Of a stretch of DNA of 64,000 nucleotides, positions 18,080-27,884 are shown piece by piece (the stretch's first letter is position 1; every line of letters begins with the position of its first letter). The position numbers were made by a program, and so were the translations under genes. The notes under the pieces are model-generated. The model was not told where the DNA came from. It ran no database searches and was given only the letters and a program-made list of their open reading frames with translations. Source of the DNA: Sporosarcina ureae (GTDB lineage: Bacteria > Bacillota > Bacilli > Bacillales_A > Planococcaceae); contig NZ_CP015109.1 in NCBI RefSeq assembly GCF_002082015.1, forward strand, positions 2,695,001 through 2,759,000, read 5' to 3'.

Positions 18080-18122
18080 AAAAGCTGGCTTCAGAGAAAT
18101 ATCTCTAAAGCTAGCTTTTTTG
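18080..18122 (+). terminator. Terminator of the yeiH-like gene
   Basis: AAAGCTGGCTTCAGAGA pairs imperfectly with TCTCTAAAGCTAGCTTT, followed by T's. Confidence 0.88.
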
Positions 18123-18123
18123 T

Positions 18124-18180
18124 TTGACTTTATTTAGTCCACCCCCTAAACTATTAATTATTGGTTTAGGGGGTGGACTA
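18124..18180 (+). promoter_or_regulatory. marR promoter and perfect 17-bp inverted-repeat operator
   Basis: TTGACT (18124-18129) and TAAACT (18147-18152) are 17 bases apart. TAGTCCACCCCCTAAAC (18135-18151) and its exact complement (18164-18180) cover the spacer, most of the -10 and the ribosome site GGGGGTGG. This is a strong candidate for MarR autoregulation. Confidence 0.75.
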
Positions 18181-18182
18181 CT

Positions 18183-18629
18183 TTGAAAGATCAACTTCAA
18201 GAAGCGGTAGAACTATTTGAAGAAGTCATGATCTACGGCACGGAACACGTCGTGAAAAACTTGGACGTTCCTATCTGGAAAGACTACTCTCCAGAACAAA
18301 TCCAAGTGCTGAAAATACTATCTGCCTATGGACACCTATCGAGCGGGCAACTAGCAGAGATACAAGGCGTACATAAAAGTGCTATTTCGACACGCCTCAA
18401 GAAACTAGTCGAAAAAGATCTAGTACGGTCTGAAAGAGATTTGAATGATCAGCGGATCAATCGGATTTCATTGACTGTTAAAGGTCATGAAGTACTAGCT
18501 GTTTCAAATGCGGCAATAAATGAAAGTATTGAAAATCTATTCAAAGACCAAATCGATGAACAAGAGCTCGAGCAATTCATCAAGACATTCCGTAAACTTA
18601 AGTCCATATTAGTAATGAAGGAGAGATAA
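18183..18629 (+). CDS. MarR family repressor
   Basis: 148 aa, TTG start at 18183 just after the GGGGGTGG site. The winged helix spans about 45-110 (GHLSSGQLAEIQGVHKSAISTRLKKLVEKDLV) with wing residues DQRINRISLT. The flanking helices are for dimerisation. It precedes an MMPL exporter gene by three bases, an arrangement like B. subtilis ydgG-ydgH. It most likely represses both genes through the palindrome at 18135-18180 and is released by a lipophilic or toxic ligand; the ligand is unknown. Confidence 0.93.
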   Translation: MKDQLQEAVELFEEVMIYGTEHVVKNLDVPIWKDYSPEQIQVLKILSAYGHLSSGQLAEIQGVHKSAISTRLKKLVEKDLVRSERDLNDQRINRISLTVKGHEVLAVSNAAINESIENLFKDQIDEQELEQFIKTFRKLKSILVMKER

Positions 18630-18632
18630 TGC

Positions 18633-21281
18633 GTGAAAACGATATTGAAATTAAAATGGCCTATTGCGATTGGTATCGTAGTACTGACAGCTGTTTTATT
18701 TATGCTAGCACCTGATTTGGCGAAGCAGGCGGAAAAGGCGGGTTCCTTCCAATTGCTCGAATCAGCAGATTCACAAAAGGCCGCAAAGATGTTAGAGGAT
18801 GCGGGAGAAGCAGATGAAACGATTTCGCTAGTCTATGATCTCAACGAACCAGCAGATCAAGCAAAGAAACAAGAAATCTCCAAGACTGCCAAAGAAATCA
18901 AGGGTGCCAGTAAGATTGTAACGGACGTTCTTGATCCATTTGAAAGTGCGGAAATGGAAGATCAGCTCGTTTCTGAAGATCAGAAAATGGTATTGCTTCC
19001 CATAACGGTAGACGGTACAGATGATCAAATCATTCAGTTGGCTGAAAAAATAGAAAAAGATATCGTATCTACAGAAGACAAAGTATATATGACAGGCGAA
19101 GCTATCATCAATCATGATGTAAACGAAAGTGCGCAAGAAGGGCTGAAGAAAACAGAGATTATTACAGTTGTATTGATCTTTGCCTTATTACTTATTGTGT
19201 TCCGCTCGATTGTGACACCATTCGTTCCATTAGTAGCGGTAGGCATCACCTACTTGTTAAGTCAGTCATTCGTCGCATTCTTTATCGATTGGTTTGGGTT
19301 CCCAGTTTCGAACTATACCCAAATATTTTTAGTAGCGATTTTATTCGGTCTTGGAACAGATTACTGTATTCTGTTATTAAGTCGATATAAAGAAGAGTTA
19401 CTAGCTGGTCATGAAGTAGAAGAAGCCATTATCAACACGTATAAAACAGCAGGACGCACACTTTTCATCAGTGCACTTGCGGTATTTATCGGTTTCGCGG
19501 CAATCGGATTTGCGGATTTCCCTATATTTAAATCAGCAGTCGCAGTAGCGGTCGGAATTGCCGTGTTGATGCTCGTTCTATTCACTGTTGTTCCGTTGTT
19601 AATGTCTATTTTGAAAGACAAATTATTCTGGCCTGCAAAAAGCGCGGCTTCTCATAAGGATAGTAAATTGTGGATTGCATTCAGTAAATTATCCGTAATG
19701 CGCCCGTTACTTTCCATGTCAATCGTAGCGATCATCACCATCCCGCTACTATTGACGTATGACAATGATCTTTCATTCAATACAGTAGATGAAATTGATG
19801 GAAGTAAAGAGTCCGTAAAAGGATTAAATCTTATCTCTGAAGCTTTCGGTGAAGGAGATTCACTACCGGTACAAGTATTGTTAAAGAAAGATTCTCCAAT
19901 TGTTAAAGAAGGAGATATCACTTATTTAGAAGCGATTTCACGAGACTTGGAGAAAGTAGAAGGAGTCAAGAGCGTTCGTACTGTTACACGACCAACGGGT
20001 GAATTGTTGGAAGATTTATATGTAGACCATCAGATCGGTTTAATGGCAGATGGTTTGAAGCAGGCGAATGACGGTATACATGAAATTCGCTTAGGATTAG
20101 CGACAGTACAATATAATTTACGCGACGCAGCGAATCAATTGCCTTCAGGCGGTGCTGGCGGTGGTAGCGGATTAATTCAAGCCGCAAATGGTATTGAGCA
20201 AATCAATGGCCAGCTGGCACAGATTTCTGGTGGCCTACAGCAAGGTCTCCCAGCCGCACAAGCAGCTGGAGGGTTGGATGCACTAGGTAACGAACTAAGT
20301 AAGATTGGTGATGGCATTGCAGGAGCTGGATCTCAAATCAACCAAAGTGGTTCGCAAATTGGCCAATTAAAAGGTGGTTTGAAGCAGCTAGGTAGTGGTG
20401 TGAAAGCTTCTAAGGACGGTTTAGCTGAAGTGACGACAGGACTTCAGGAAATTGCGGATATGCTCGATGATATGGCGGATACGAAAAGTGTGCGCGACAC
20501 GGGTTTATTCATTCCAAAAGGGACGCTTGAAAATGAAGAGTTTACACCCGTTATCGATCGCTACACATTCAATGATGAAAAAGGGATTTTGATGGAAGTG
20601 ATTTTGAAAGAGAACCCGTATTCACGTGAAGCGATTTCAACGGTACATGATATTAAAGATACGGTGAAGCGCTCGGTCATCGGTACGCCATTTGAAGATG
20701 CAGACTTAGCATTTAGTGGTATTTCGAGTATGAACTCGGACTTGAGTGATATTTCATCCGCGGACTTTACGCGTACTGTCACCATTATGTTAATAGGGTT
20801 ATTCATTGTTCTTTTCGTCTTATTCCGTTCAGCTATCATGCCATTGTATATGATCGGTTCACTATTGCTGACATATTACACAGCGATATCTATTACGGAA
20901 TTGATCTTCGTCAATGGTCTTGGGTATGACGGAGTCAGTTGGGCTGTTCCGTTCTTCGGATTTATTATGCTCATTGCACTTGGTGTAGATTACTCCATCT
21001 TCTTACTCGATCGTTTCCGCGAGGAGAGTATTGGGGGTATGAAAATCAAGGAAGCCTTGATGTATTCTATGGCGAAGATGGGTACGGTCATTATTACGGC
21101 AGCTATCATTTTGGCAGGGACATTCGGTGCGATGATGCCTTCAGGCGTCTTGAGCCTTATGCAAATTGCGACGATTGTTATTTCGGGATTACTACTCTAT
21201 GGTTTAATTATTTTACCATTGTTAATTCCGGCTGTTACGGTTTCATTTGGACGCGGAGTTTGGTGGCCGTTTAGAGGATAA
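18633..21281 (+). CDS. MMPL/RND-type membrane exporter (YdgH-like)
   Basis: An 882-aa membrane protein with a GTG start at 18633 after AAGGAGAG. Its two halves each have a leading helix, an extracellular domain and a helix bundle: about 10-345 and 360-880. The characteristic RND/MMPL stretches are FGLGTDYCILLLSRYKEE and ALGVDYSIFLLDRFREES, which hold the proton-relay Asp/Tyr pairs. The second extracellular domain contains a long Gly/Ala/Gln helical segment (about 485-610). It probably exports lipids or hydrophobic drugs by proton motive force. It is co-transcribed with marR. Confidence 0.93.
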   Translation: MKTILKLKWPIAIGIVVLTAVLFMLAPDLAKQAEKAGSFQLLESADSQKAAKMLEDAGEADETISLVYDLNEPADQAKKQEISKTAKEIKGASKIVTDVLDPFESAEMEDQLVSEDQKMVLLPITVDGTDDQIIQLAEKIEKDIVSTEDKVYMTGEAIINHDVNESAQEGLKKTEIITVVLIFALLLIVFRSIVTPFVPLVAVGITYLLSQSFVAFFIDWFGFPVSNYTQIFLVAILFGLGTDYCILLLSRYKEELLAGHEVEEAIINTYKTAGRTLFISALAVFIGFAAIGFADFPIFKSAVAVAVGIAVLMLVLFTVVPLLMSILKDKLFWPAKSAASHKDSKLWIAFSKLSVMRPLLSMSIVAIITIPLLLTYDNDLSFNTVDEIDGSKESVKGLNLISEAFGEGDSLPVQVLLKKDSPIVKEGDITYLEAISRDLEKVEGVKSVRTVTRPTGELLEDLYVDHQIGLMADGLKQANDGIHEIRLGLATVQYNLRDAANQLPSGGAGGGSGLIQAANGIEQINGQLAQISGGLQQGLPAAQAAGGLDALGNELSKIGDGIAGAGSQINQSGSQIGQLKGGLKQLGSGVKASKDGLAEVTTGLQEIADMLDDMADTKSVRDTGLFIPKGTLENEEFTPVIDRYTFNDEKGILMEVILKENPYSREAISTVHDIKDTVKRSVIGTPFEDADLAFSGISSMNSDLSDISSADFTRTVTIMLIGLFIVLFVLFRSAIMPLYMIGSLLLTYYTAISITELIFVNGLGYDGVSWAVPFFGFIMLIALGVDYSIFLLDRFREESIGGMKIKEALMYSMAKMGTVIITAAIILAGTFGAMMPSGVLSLMQIATIVISGLLLYGLIILPLLIPAVTVSFGRGVWWPFRG

Positions 21282-21285
21282 AAGA

Positions 21286-21320
21286 GAAGGTGCTCAGCTA
21301 TTGACTGAGCACCTTTTTTG
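21286..21320 (+). terminator. Terminator of marR-MMPL operon
   Basis: AAGGTGCTCAG / CTGAGCACCTT, followed by T's. Confidence 0.95.
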
Positions 21321-21383
21321 TCTATGTTTATAGAGCTAAGTTTACAGGGTAAAGAAGTAAAAAGAATAGATAGGAGATCGCTC

Positions 21384-22583
21384 ATGATGAAGTTACATAC
21401 GGGGTCATTATATTGGGAGTCGACTTTTACAACAGAAGGTTTTGCGAGAGTGTGTCGTCAAGATGTATATGATGTCGCCATAGTAGGTGGCGGGATGTCT
21501 GGCGCATTGACTTCCTATGTATTAGCGAATGAAGGCTATTCGATCGCGTTGATTGAACAAGAAGAAGTGGGAGGGGGTAGTACCTCTGCAAATACGGGTC
21601 TACTGCAGTTCTCTAATGATATTATGCTACATGAATTGATCGAACAAATTGGTGAAAAGAAGGCTGTGGAATTTTATCAGTCATGTAAAGAAGCAATGGA
21701 GAATTTGCAAGACGTTGCGAAACATGCACCGTTCGATGTCCAATTTCATACACGCAAAAGTTTATATTATGCTAGCACAGAAGAAGACGTTGCCAGATTA
21801 CGCAAGGAGTTTGAAACGCTACGAAAATACCATTTTCCGGTAGAGTTTTGGGAATCTGAGGATATTGAAGCACACTTCCCGTTTTCACAACCTGCTGCCA
21901 TCGTGACGGCAGGAGATGCAGAAGTGAATCCTTTACGCTTGTGTATGGGAGCGATTCATTATGCATATGAGAAGGGAATGGACGTATTTGAACATACGGA
22001 AGTGCTTGAGATTCAAAATGCAGAGGAACAAGTTCTCATCAAAACGACGAATGGAGAATTTCAGGCAAAGTCGGTCGTTGTTACTACGGGTTATGCACCG
22101 ACTCTTGATACGAAGATTCCTCAAAAAGATTTGAAAGTTACCTACGCAATCGCCACACAGCCAATAGACGATTTGTCATTCTGGCATGAACGGATGATGA
22201 TTTGGGAAACGAAACGACCGTATTTGTATATGCGTTTGACGGATGAAAATCGTATCGTAGCGGGTGGTTTAGATCAGGATATGGATTCATTACCGAGATC
22301 ACAAAAAGAAAACGAAAAGAAATTCGATCAATTAAAGCAGGAGTTGCAAGAGCTGTTTCCTGATCAGAAGCTAGATTTTGAGTATGAGTGGACGGCACTA
22401 TTTGGTGAATCGACAGATGAACTACCAGTCATCGGGCGCCATCCATTGGAACCACATATTTACTATCTAATTGGACTTGGCGGCAACGGAACGGTCTATA
22501 GTATGTTGGGTGCGTATTTACTACGTGATGAATTGGCGGGGAAGTCGAATCCTAATGAACCTATATTGGAAATAGATCGATAA
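21384..22583 (+). CDS. FAD-dependent amine/amino-acid oxidoreductase (DAO family)
   Basis: 399 aa. The start is ATG 21384 (or 21387) after AGGAGAT; the open frame from 21318 begins inside a terminator and is not used. The FAD-binding Rossmann motif DVAIVGGGMSGALTSYVL is near residue 30, with GGGSTSANTG for the FAD phosphates and a C-terminal IGLGGNGTVYSM closing motif. It is of the YurR/glycine-oxidase/OrdL type, oxidising a secondary amine or amino acid. It is a monocistronic unit between two terminators. The substrate is unknown. Confidence 0.9.
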   Translation: MMKLHTGSLYWESTFTTEGFARVCRQDVYDVAIVGGGMSGALTSYVLANEGYSIALIEQEEVGGGSTSANTGLLQFSNDIMLHELIEQIGEKKAVEFYQSCKEAMENLQDVAKHAPFDVQFHTRKSLYYASTEEDVARLRKEFETLRKYHFPVEFWESEDIEAHFPFSQPAAIVTAGDAEVNPLRLCMGAIHYAYEKGMDVFEHTEVLEIQNAEEQVLIKTTNGEFQAKSVVVTTGYAPTLDTKIPQKDLKVTYAIATQPIDDLSFWHERMMIWETKRPYLYMRLTDENRIVAGGLDQDMDSLPRSQKENEKKFDQLKQELQELFPDQKLDFEYEWTALFGESTDELPVIGRHPLEPHIYYLIGLGGNGTVYSMLGAYLLRDELAGKSNPNEPILEIDR

Positions 22584-22584
22584 A

Positions 22585-22624
22585 AAAAGCAACTGGAGAA
22601 AAAGTTCTTCAGTTGCTTTGATGC
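22585..22624 (+). terminator. Terminator of the FAD oxidoreductase gene
   Basis: AAAGCAACTG with CAGTTGCTTT around GAGAA/TTCTT. Confidence 0.85.
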
Positions 22625-22666
22625 ATGTATTCACATGGGAAATACTATGTCGCTAGATTAGTTAAC

Positions 22667-23989
22667 TTAGAATGTGATAACACCCATAGCCATAGTAATT
22701 AGGAATAATACGATACTGAATCCCCACATAATAAGGAATGAGTAGCGGATATGTTTGCCCATTTCCAAACCTGCAAGCCCTAATGCAAGCCATAGTGCAG
22801 GGGAGAAGGGGCTGACGAATGTACCGATAATGTTCCCGACGATTAATGCATACGCGATGGAAACTGATGGAACACCGAAGCCAGAGACGACTTGTTCTAC
22901 AATCGGCAGTAATGCGAAATAATACGCATCTGTACTGAGCAATAGATCAAACGGTACGCCGAAGAGGCCGATGATGATATGCAAATACGGCACAATGAGT
23001 GCCGGCAGTACTTTTACTAAATCTGTTGCTATAGAATCTAGCATGTTGGCACCGTTTAAAATACCTAGGAATGAACCGGCTGCTAGAATGATCGCCGCCA
23101 TTAGTAAGGCATTCGGCGCATGCGCTTTAATACGATCCATTTGTTCATTCACGGAGCGATAGTTTAATGGAAGCGCGACACTGAATCCAACCATGAAGAT
23201 AAAGCCTGTCGGTACTTTTCCCCAAACGAGTAATCCGACGACGCTGACGGCAATAATCACGTTGATCCAAAGCATTTTGGGACGAAGAAGGAGACTGCCA
23301 TCAGAGTCTACTTTTTGCTCTACCTCTTCTATCTCATCCACGTCATCGTCAAAAGCTCCACTAGCCACTTTCTTAGCGATAATTCGCTTTTCGCGTAATC
23401 CCAGAATGAAAGCAAATGTAATTAAAAGTAGTATCCCGACGATTTGGATTTTGATAAGTGGCCGCCACAATTCCGTGACGTCGACACCAAGCACAGCTGC
23501 AGCTCGCCCGAGAGGTCCGCCCCATGGAACCATATTTACGATACTTGCCGAGATCCCGACAAGAAGTAGCAGTAAATAAGGATTCATTTTCAATCTTTTA
23601 TAAAGTGGTAAAAGCGCAGGGATTGTAATTAAGAATGTGGATGCCCCTGAGCCATCTAACTGTGCAATAGCCGCGATTACTACTGTGGACATGGCGACAG
23701 CCACTACATTTCCTCGTGAGATTTTAATCATTGTATTAATTAATGGGTTGAAGACCCCTGCATCTTGCATAACACCAAAGAACAGAATAGCAAAGATGAA
23801 CATAATGACGACGCTGATAACAGATTCAATTCCACTGTTGAAGAACTCCCCAATTTCCTTGAAGTTGAAGCCGGCAAAAAATGCTCCGAAGATAGGAACG
23901 ATGACCAAACCGACGATAGGTGTAATCCGGCCGCTGATCAGTAATGCCACGATAATGAAAATAGTCAATAATCCAATAATACTTAACAT
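22667..23989 (-). CDS. CitMHS family citrate-metal transporter
   Basis: 440 aa, about 12 transmembrane helices. The start is ATG 23989 after TGGAGGG; 18 upstream in-frame codons are before that site. The family pattern includes DGSGASTFLITIPALLPLY, MVPWGGPLGRAAA and the mirrored SPFSPALWLALGLAG near the C-terminus. Members import citrate complexed with Mg2+ or Ca2+ using protons. A citS-citT-like pair sits immediately upstream on the same strand, and a cre-like box lies before the start, fitting citrate induction and glucose repression. Confidence 0.92.
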   Translation of the reverse strand: MLSIIGLLTIFIIVALLISGRITPIVGLVIVPIFGAFFAGFNFKEIGEFFNSGIESVISVVIMFIFAILFFGVMQDAGVFNPLINTMIKISRGNVVAVAMSTVVIAAIAQLDGSGASTFLITIPALLPLYKRLKMNPYLLLLLVGISASIVNMVPWGGPLGRAAAVLGVDVTELWRPLIKIQIVGILLLITFAFILGLREKRIIAKKVASGAFDDDVDEIEEVEQKVDSDGSLLLRPKMLWINVIIAVSVVGLLVWGKVPTGFIFMVGFSVALPLNYRSVNEQMDRIKAHAPNALLMAAIILAAGSFLGILNGANMLDSIATDLVKVLPALIVPYLHIIIGLFGVPFDLLLSTDAYYFALLPIVEQVVSGFGVPSVSIAYALIVGNIIGTFVSPFSPALWLALGLAGLEMGKHIRYSFLIMWGFSIVLFLITMAMGVITF

Positions 23990-24028
23990 AGCGATTTCCC
24001 TCCAATGAATAAAATGGTGAAAGAGAGA

Positions 24029-24042
24029 TGTAAGCGGATACA
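24029..24042. promoter_or_regulatory. CcpA cre-like site upstream of the citrate transporter gene
   Basis: TGTAAGCGGATACA fits the cre consensus except at position 10. It lies 40 bases before the transporter start on the minus strand. B. subtilis citM is also catabolite repressed. Confidence 0.65.
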
Positions 24043-24176
24043 AATAGATGTAATCACGTAAATTCTCTTATGCTGTCCATAATGTATCATGTCGAAAAGT
24101 CGCGAAAAAGCTTGTGATCATAAGGCGGATAGAGTTTTTATTGTGCATTTTGTTCATATTATTCACGCGGAAGCAT

Positions 24177-24878
24177 TTAGAGTTTGATATACGTGCGTTC
24201 AGGTCTCCCGACATCTCCATAGTGCAATTGGGCTTTTACTTTTTCTACTAATACAAGGTATTCCAAATAGCGTCGTGCGGTAGAGCGGCTGACGCCAGCT
24301 GCTTCACCGGCATGAGCGGCGGTTAATCCTCCCGTCGTACATTGTAAGATTACGTTTTCAATGCGTTCAAGTGTTAGACGATCTATACCTTTTGGCAAAC
24401 CATCAGCTGAAAGGGAAAGGGCTGGTTGTATCTCTGTACCGAATAATATACGGTCAAGATCTTCTTGGGACAGTTCGGTTTTTGAAGAGAGCAATATTTT
24501 ACTAGAACGGTACCGTCTGAATGCTTTCGCAAACCTCTCTGGTTCAACGGGTTTGATTAAATAATCCAACACACCTCCCTGGAGTGCTTCTTCTACAGTT
24601 TCTGCCTCTTTCGCAGCTGTTAACAACATAATATCAATGGTGGGGAATTCCCTCCGCAGACCCCAAAATAAGTCCAGTCCCGGGCTGTCGGGTATGTAGA
24701 CATCCAATAAAATGAGATTAGGCAGCACTTTTAACTGCTGCAAATAGGCAAGGGTTTCTGAAGCTGTCCTTTGTTCTGATACGACTTCATAGCCAGCAAT
24801 CTGTTCAATTAGTTGGCGGTTAATCTTCGCCACTCGAAAGTCATCCTCAACAATGACTACTCGTATAGTACTGATCAC
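24177..24878 (-). CDS. CitT/DcuR-type response regulator
   Basis: 233 aa, GTG start at 24878 after AAAGGAGG; the 36 codons upstream belong to the kinase gene end. The receiver domain (1-120) has phosphoacceptor Asp59 in LILLDVYIPDSPG and conserved Lys in YLIKPVEPE. The C-terminal helix-turn-helix reads TAAHAGEAAGVSRSTARRYL. It lies 16 bases after the kinase stop in one operon and is expected to activate the citrate transporter gene. Confidence 0.93.
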   Translation of the reverse strand: MISTIRVVIVEDDFRVAKINRQLIEQIAGYEVVSEQRTASETLAYLQQLKVLPNLILLDVYIPDSPGLDLFWGLRREFPTIDIMLLTAAKEAETVEEALQGGVLDYLIKPVEPERFAKAFRRYRSSKILLSSKTELSQEDLDRILFGTEIQPALSLSADGLPKGIDRLTLERIENVILQCTTGGLTAAHAGEAAGVSRSTARRYLEYLVLVEKVKAQLHYGDVGRPERTYIKL

Positions 24879-24894
24879 GGGTAGAATTCCTCCT

Positions 24895-26535
24895 TTAATT
24901 ATCTTTTGGCAATGAAACGACAAAGTATGTACCGCCCAGTTCACTCGGTTCAATGGACAGCTGGCCATTTGCAGTTTCAATTGCATTCTTTGTTAAGGCG
25001 AGACCGAAGCCTCTTTCGGTTCCAACTTTTGTCGAGAAACCACGGGTTACGACTTTATCAAGAATAGCATCATCGATTCCTGGACCTGCGTCATCGATTT
25101 CAAACAGCAGATCTTGTCCGATATCAGTAAAAGAAATCGATATTTCTCGGGAAATGGCTCGTTCATCATGTACAGCATCAAATGCGTTATCAAGCAGATT
25201 TCCGATAGCCGTCAATAATGCTTGGCGGTTCACGTCGGATATTGGTGAATGGAATTGGCTATCGGGTTGGATGGACACATTGATTTGCAACTCGCTCGCT
25301 TGACTAAGTTTTCCGACAAGCAGACCACTAATGTGTGGATCATTTATATTATCAAGTAGTGTGTTTGTCCAATGTTGCTGAATGCTAGTTTCTTGTCGAA
25401 TAAAATCGAGCACTTCATCTTTTTTGTTTAGTTGCGTCAGTCCCATAATCGTATACAGTTTATTAGCGAATTCATGTGTTTGTGATCGCAGGGCATTAGC
25501 ATATTGCTGAATGTGCGATAGTTTTTTCGTTAAATTCTCGATCTCGGTTTTATTCCTGAAAGTGGCAACTGCACCGAGCAATTCATGTTCGTAGAAGATC
25601 GGCACACTGTTTACATACACGATGTGGTTGCTAAAAACTTTTTCCTGACCGAAGACGGATTCACCATGCTGCAGAACATAGGGCAGATCTGAATTAGGAA
25701 AGCTCTCTTGTATAGGTTTACCTATCCAGTCATCGGCTTGCTGTTCGTCGCCTGTCAAAAGTTTCAACGCAGCGGAGTTGACCATCGTAATTCGGCCATC
25801 CTTATTAATAGCAATAATGCCTTCATGAATGGAATGCAAAATAGTTTCTTTTTGAAAGAGTAAATGCGAAATCTCTTCAGGCTCTAATCCAAATAACACT
25901 TTCTTTATATAGTTCGCAATCAGTATAGCTCCAATGATTGCGGCTGTGCAAATGCCTAGGAGAACAAGCCAGATTTCCTTGCTGTATCCCCAAATGATTG
26001 ATTCAATGGAATCTACTAAGAACCCTACTGAGACAACCCCTACAATTTCGCCATTTAAATAGACGGGTGCTTTTGCACGGAGTGAGCTACCTAAAGATCC
26101 TGTTGATTTGGACGTATAAGATTCTCCGTTATTTAACGCACGTTCATTATCTTCACCAATCATTTTTTCGCCAATCCGATCGGGACTCGGGTGTGCATAA
26201 CGGATTTCCTGTTGGTTGCCAACAACGATAAACTCTGCGTCTGTCTGGTCTTGGATTTTTTGCACAATTGGCTGGATGATAGCAGAAGGATTATTCGATT
26301 CAAAGGCCTGAGAAATCTCAGGTATCACCGCCACACTTTTTGCAACACTCAGCGCTCTTTCCCCAATTTGAGTTTCTAATGTATCAGTGACGAAGAAACT
26401 CATGAATCCACCAATCAGCAATATGATCGTAATGGAGAGCGCGCCTATCAAGCTAATCATTTTCAGGTGGAGATTGAGAAAGGGTCTGTTTTTCGTTCTA
26501 TGGATGGATAAATCTTCTTTTCGGATACGGATCAT
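24895..26535 (-). CDS. CitS/DcuS-type sensor histidine kinase
   Basis: 546 aa. TM1 is near 25-50, followed by an extracellular Cache-like sensor (about 52-178), TM2 (about 182-206), a PAS domain (about 225-330) and the kinase core. The phosphorylated His is near residue 351 in RSQTHEFANKL, the form typical of this family. The ATPase has N box LLTAIGNLLDNAFDAV and G boxes EIDDAGPGIDD and GFGLALTKNAIE. By family, the sensor binds citrate or another di/tricarboxylate. The start ATG 26535 has a weak ribosome site. Confidence 0.93.
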   Translation of the reverse strand: MIRIRKEDLSIHRTKNRPFLNLHLKMISLIGALSITIILLIGGFMSFFVTDTLETQIGERALSVAKSVAVIPEISQAFESNNPSAIIQPIVQKIQDQTDAEFIVVGNQQEIRYAHPSPDRIGEKMIGEDNERALNNGESYTSKSTGSLGSSLRAKAPVYLNGEIVGVVSVGFLVDSIESIIWGYSKEIWLVLLGICTAAIIGAILIANYIKKVLFGLEPEEISHLLFQKETILHSIHEGIIAINKDGRITMVNSAALKLLTGDEQQADDWIGKPIQESFPNSDLPYVLQHGESVFGQEKVFSNHIVYVNSVPIFYEHELLGAVATFRNKTEIENLTKKLSHIQQYANALRSQTHEFANKLYTIMGLTQLNKKDEVLDFIRQETSIQQHWTNTLLDNINDPHISGLLVGKLSQASELQINVSIQPDSQFHSPISDVNRQALLTAIGNLLDNAFDAVHDERAISREISISFTDIGQDLLFEIDDAGPGIDDAILDKVVTRGFSTKVGTERGFGLALTKNAIETANGQLSIEPSELGGTYFVVSLPKDN

Positions 26536-26858
26536 GTCGAACCCCCGGTAAACATGTTAGTAGATATAGAATACCATGCTATGCGAAATATGAAATGGTA
26601 TTGTTCATTAAAAAGTGAAAGGGAGTGATCAACGTTGGAGGCATAGACAGTTAGCCATTATACGTATGGAAAAGAAGAGTTTCCTTACTAGCGATGTAAA
26701 ATTACTCCTTGAACATAGCATCATGATTCGTATTGTAGGAAACTCAGTGAGGAAGTACAGTAGTTTCACTTACGTAGCATGCAGGATAGTGCGATTTTGC
26801 AGTAGGACTTGAAATTTCCATATGAGATTGCGATCTAGCCAATTGAAAATCTATTTAC
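26536..26858. other. Intergenic region between citS-like and lipid kinase genes
   Basis: Only short unconvincing frames. The left part presumably carries the promoter of the kinase operon. No terminator or structured RNA seen. Confidence 0.4.
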
Positions 26859-27758
26859 TTAGAACGCGTTTACATGAATCATTCGTAAATGACCAGGTAG
26901 CACAGTAATTTGCTGCGCCGTTTCTTCATAGATTTCTCCGTCCATATCGACTTTATTTCCAATAGGTTGCATGATATCAAGAGCTGTGACTTGAATATAT
27001 TCGAGTTCATATAATTGATCATTTACCACAGCAGGATTTTGTAGTGTAAATAATTCACGAAAAGCAGCAAAGTTGGAATCGCGCACAATTAGAACATCTA
27101 ATTTACCATCAATAGGAGATAATGAAGCGATAGGAAGCTCGGTTGTGCCAATAAATCCTCCATTCAGAACGAATAGTAGAATAGCCTCTCCTTCTAACTC
27201 TGTATCCATAGATTGAATTTTGTATCGAAATGGTTGGGTCTGATTCAATGTTCGTAAGGTACTCAGCATATAGCTAATGGAACCAAAACGTTTCTTTTCA
27301 ATGGACTTTATATTTTCGGATGTTTCAGTGACTAATCCGGTTCCCCAAAAATTCATAAAGTACTGCTCACCAACTTTACCAATATCGGTATTCCTAATCG
27401 ATCCGTTGAGGAGAGAAATGGCTGCTTCATGTAAAGGTTGCGGAATCCCTAATGATCGACTAAAGTCGTTTGATGTACCACCAGGCAAAACTGCGATGAC
27501 AGGACGTGTAGCAAGAGGTGCGATACTATTTATACAGGTGTGTACAGTCCCGTCACCACCTAGTATGATGAACAAATCGACTTGGTCGCTATATGTAACA
27601 CAAGCTTGCCGGAGTTGTTCTTCGGAAGAAGTGTTCAATACAATGAGTTGATCTACCGCTTGTGCGAACACATGAAGTGTCTGGGAAAGTTTTAGCTGTG
27701 TATCATTCGCGCCCGCTGTCTGATTATAAATAAAAAGCGCGCTGTTGAAATGAAGCAT
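26859..27758 (-). CDS. YegS/DgkB-like lipid kinase
   Basis: 299 aa of the diacylglycerol-kinase catalytic family. It starts at ATG 27758, nine bases after AAGGAA. It carries the nucleotide motif LGGDGTVHTCIN (about 72-84), VLPGGTSNDFSRSLGIP and, near the end, IGNKVDMDGE, all typical of YegS/BmrU/DgkB proteins that phosphorylate lipid substrates at the inner membrane surface. Which lipid is used is not clear. It is a stand-alone gene with no obvious terminator. Confidence 0.9.
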   Translation of the reverse strand: MLHFNSALFIYNQTAGANDTQLKLSQTLHVFAQAVDQLIVLNTSSEEQLRQACVTYSDQVDLFIILGGDGTVHTCINSIAPLATRPVIAVLPGGTSNDFSRSLGIPQPLHEAAISLLNGSIRNTDIGKVGEQYFMNFWGTGLVTETSENIKSIEKKRFGSISYMLSTLRTLNQTQPFRYKIQSMDTELEGEAILLFVLNGGFIGTTELPIASLSPIDGKLDVLIVRDSNFAAFRELFTLQNPAVVNDQLYELEYIQVTALDIMQPIGNKVDMDGEIYEETAQQITVLPGHLRMIHVNAF

Positions 27759-27884
27759 GATATACACTTCCTTTTTTACTGTATTATTCCCGATTTCACG
27801 ATGTAGAAACTATGTGTTGAACGTAAGCAACTGGTTTCTTATATGAATCTCAGGGAATGGTAACTATAAGAGGAGTGAGGATAG

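Noticed and set aside
26615..26812. 65-codon open frame upstream of the citS-like gene
   Set aside because: Start lies before a better ribosome site that leads straight into a stop; residues look random.
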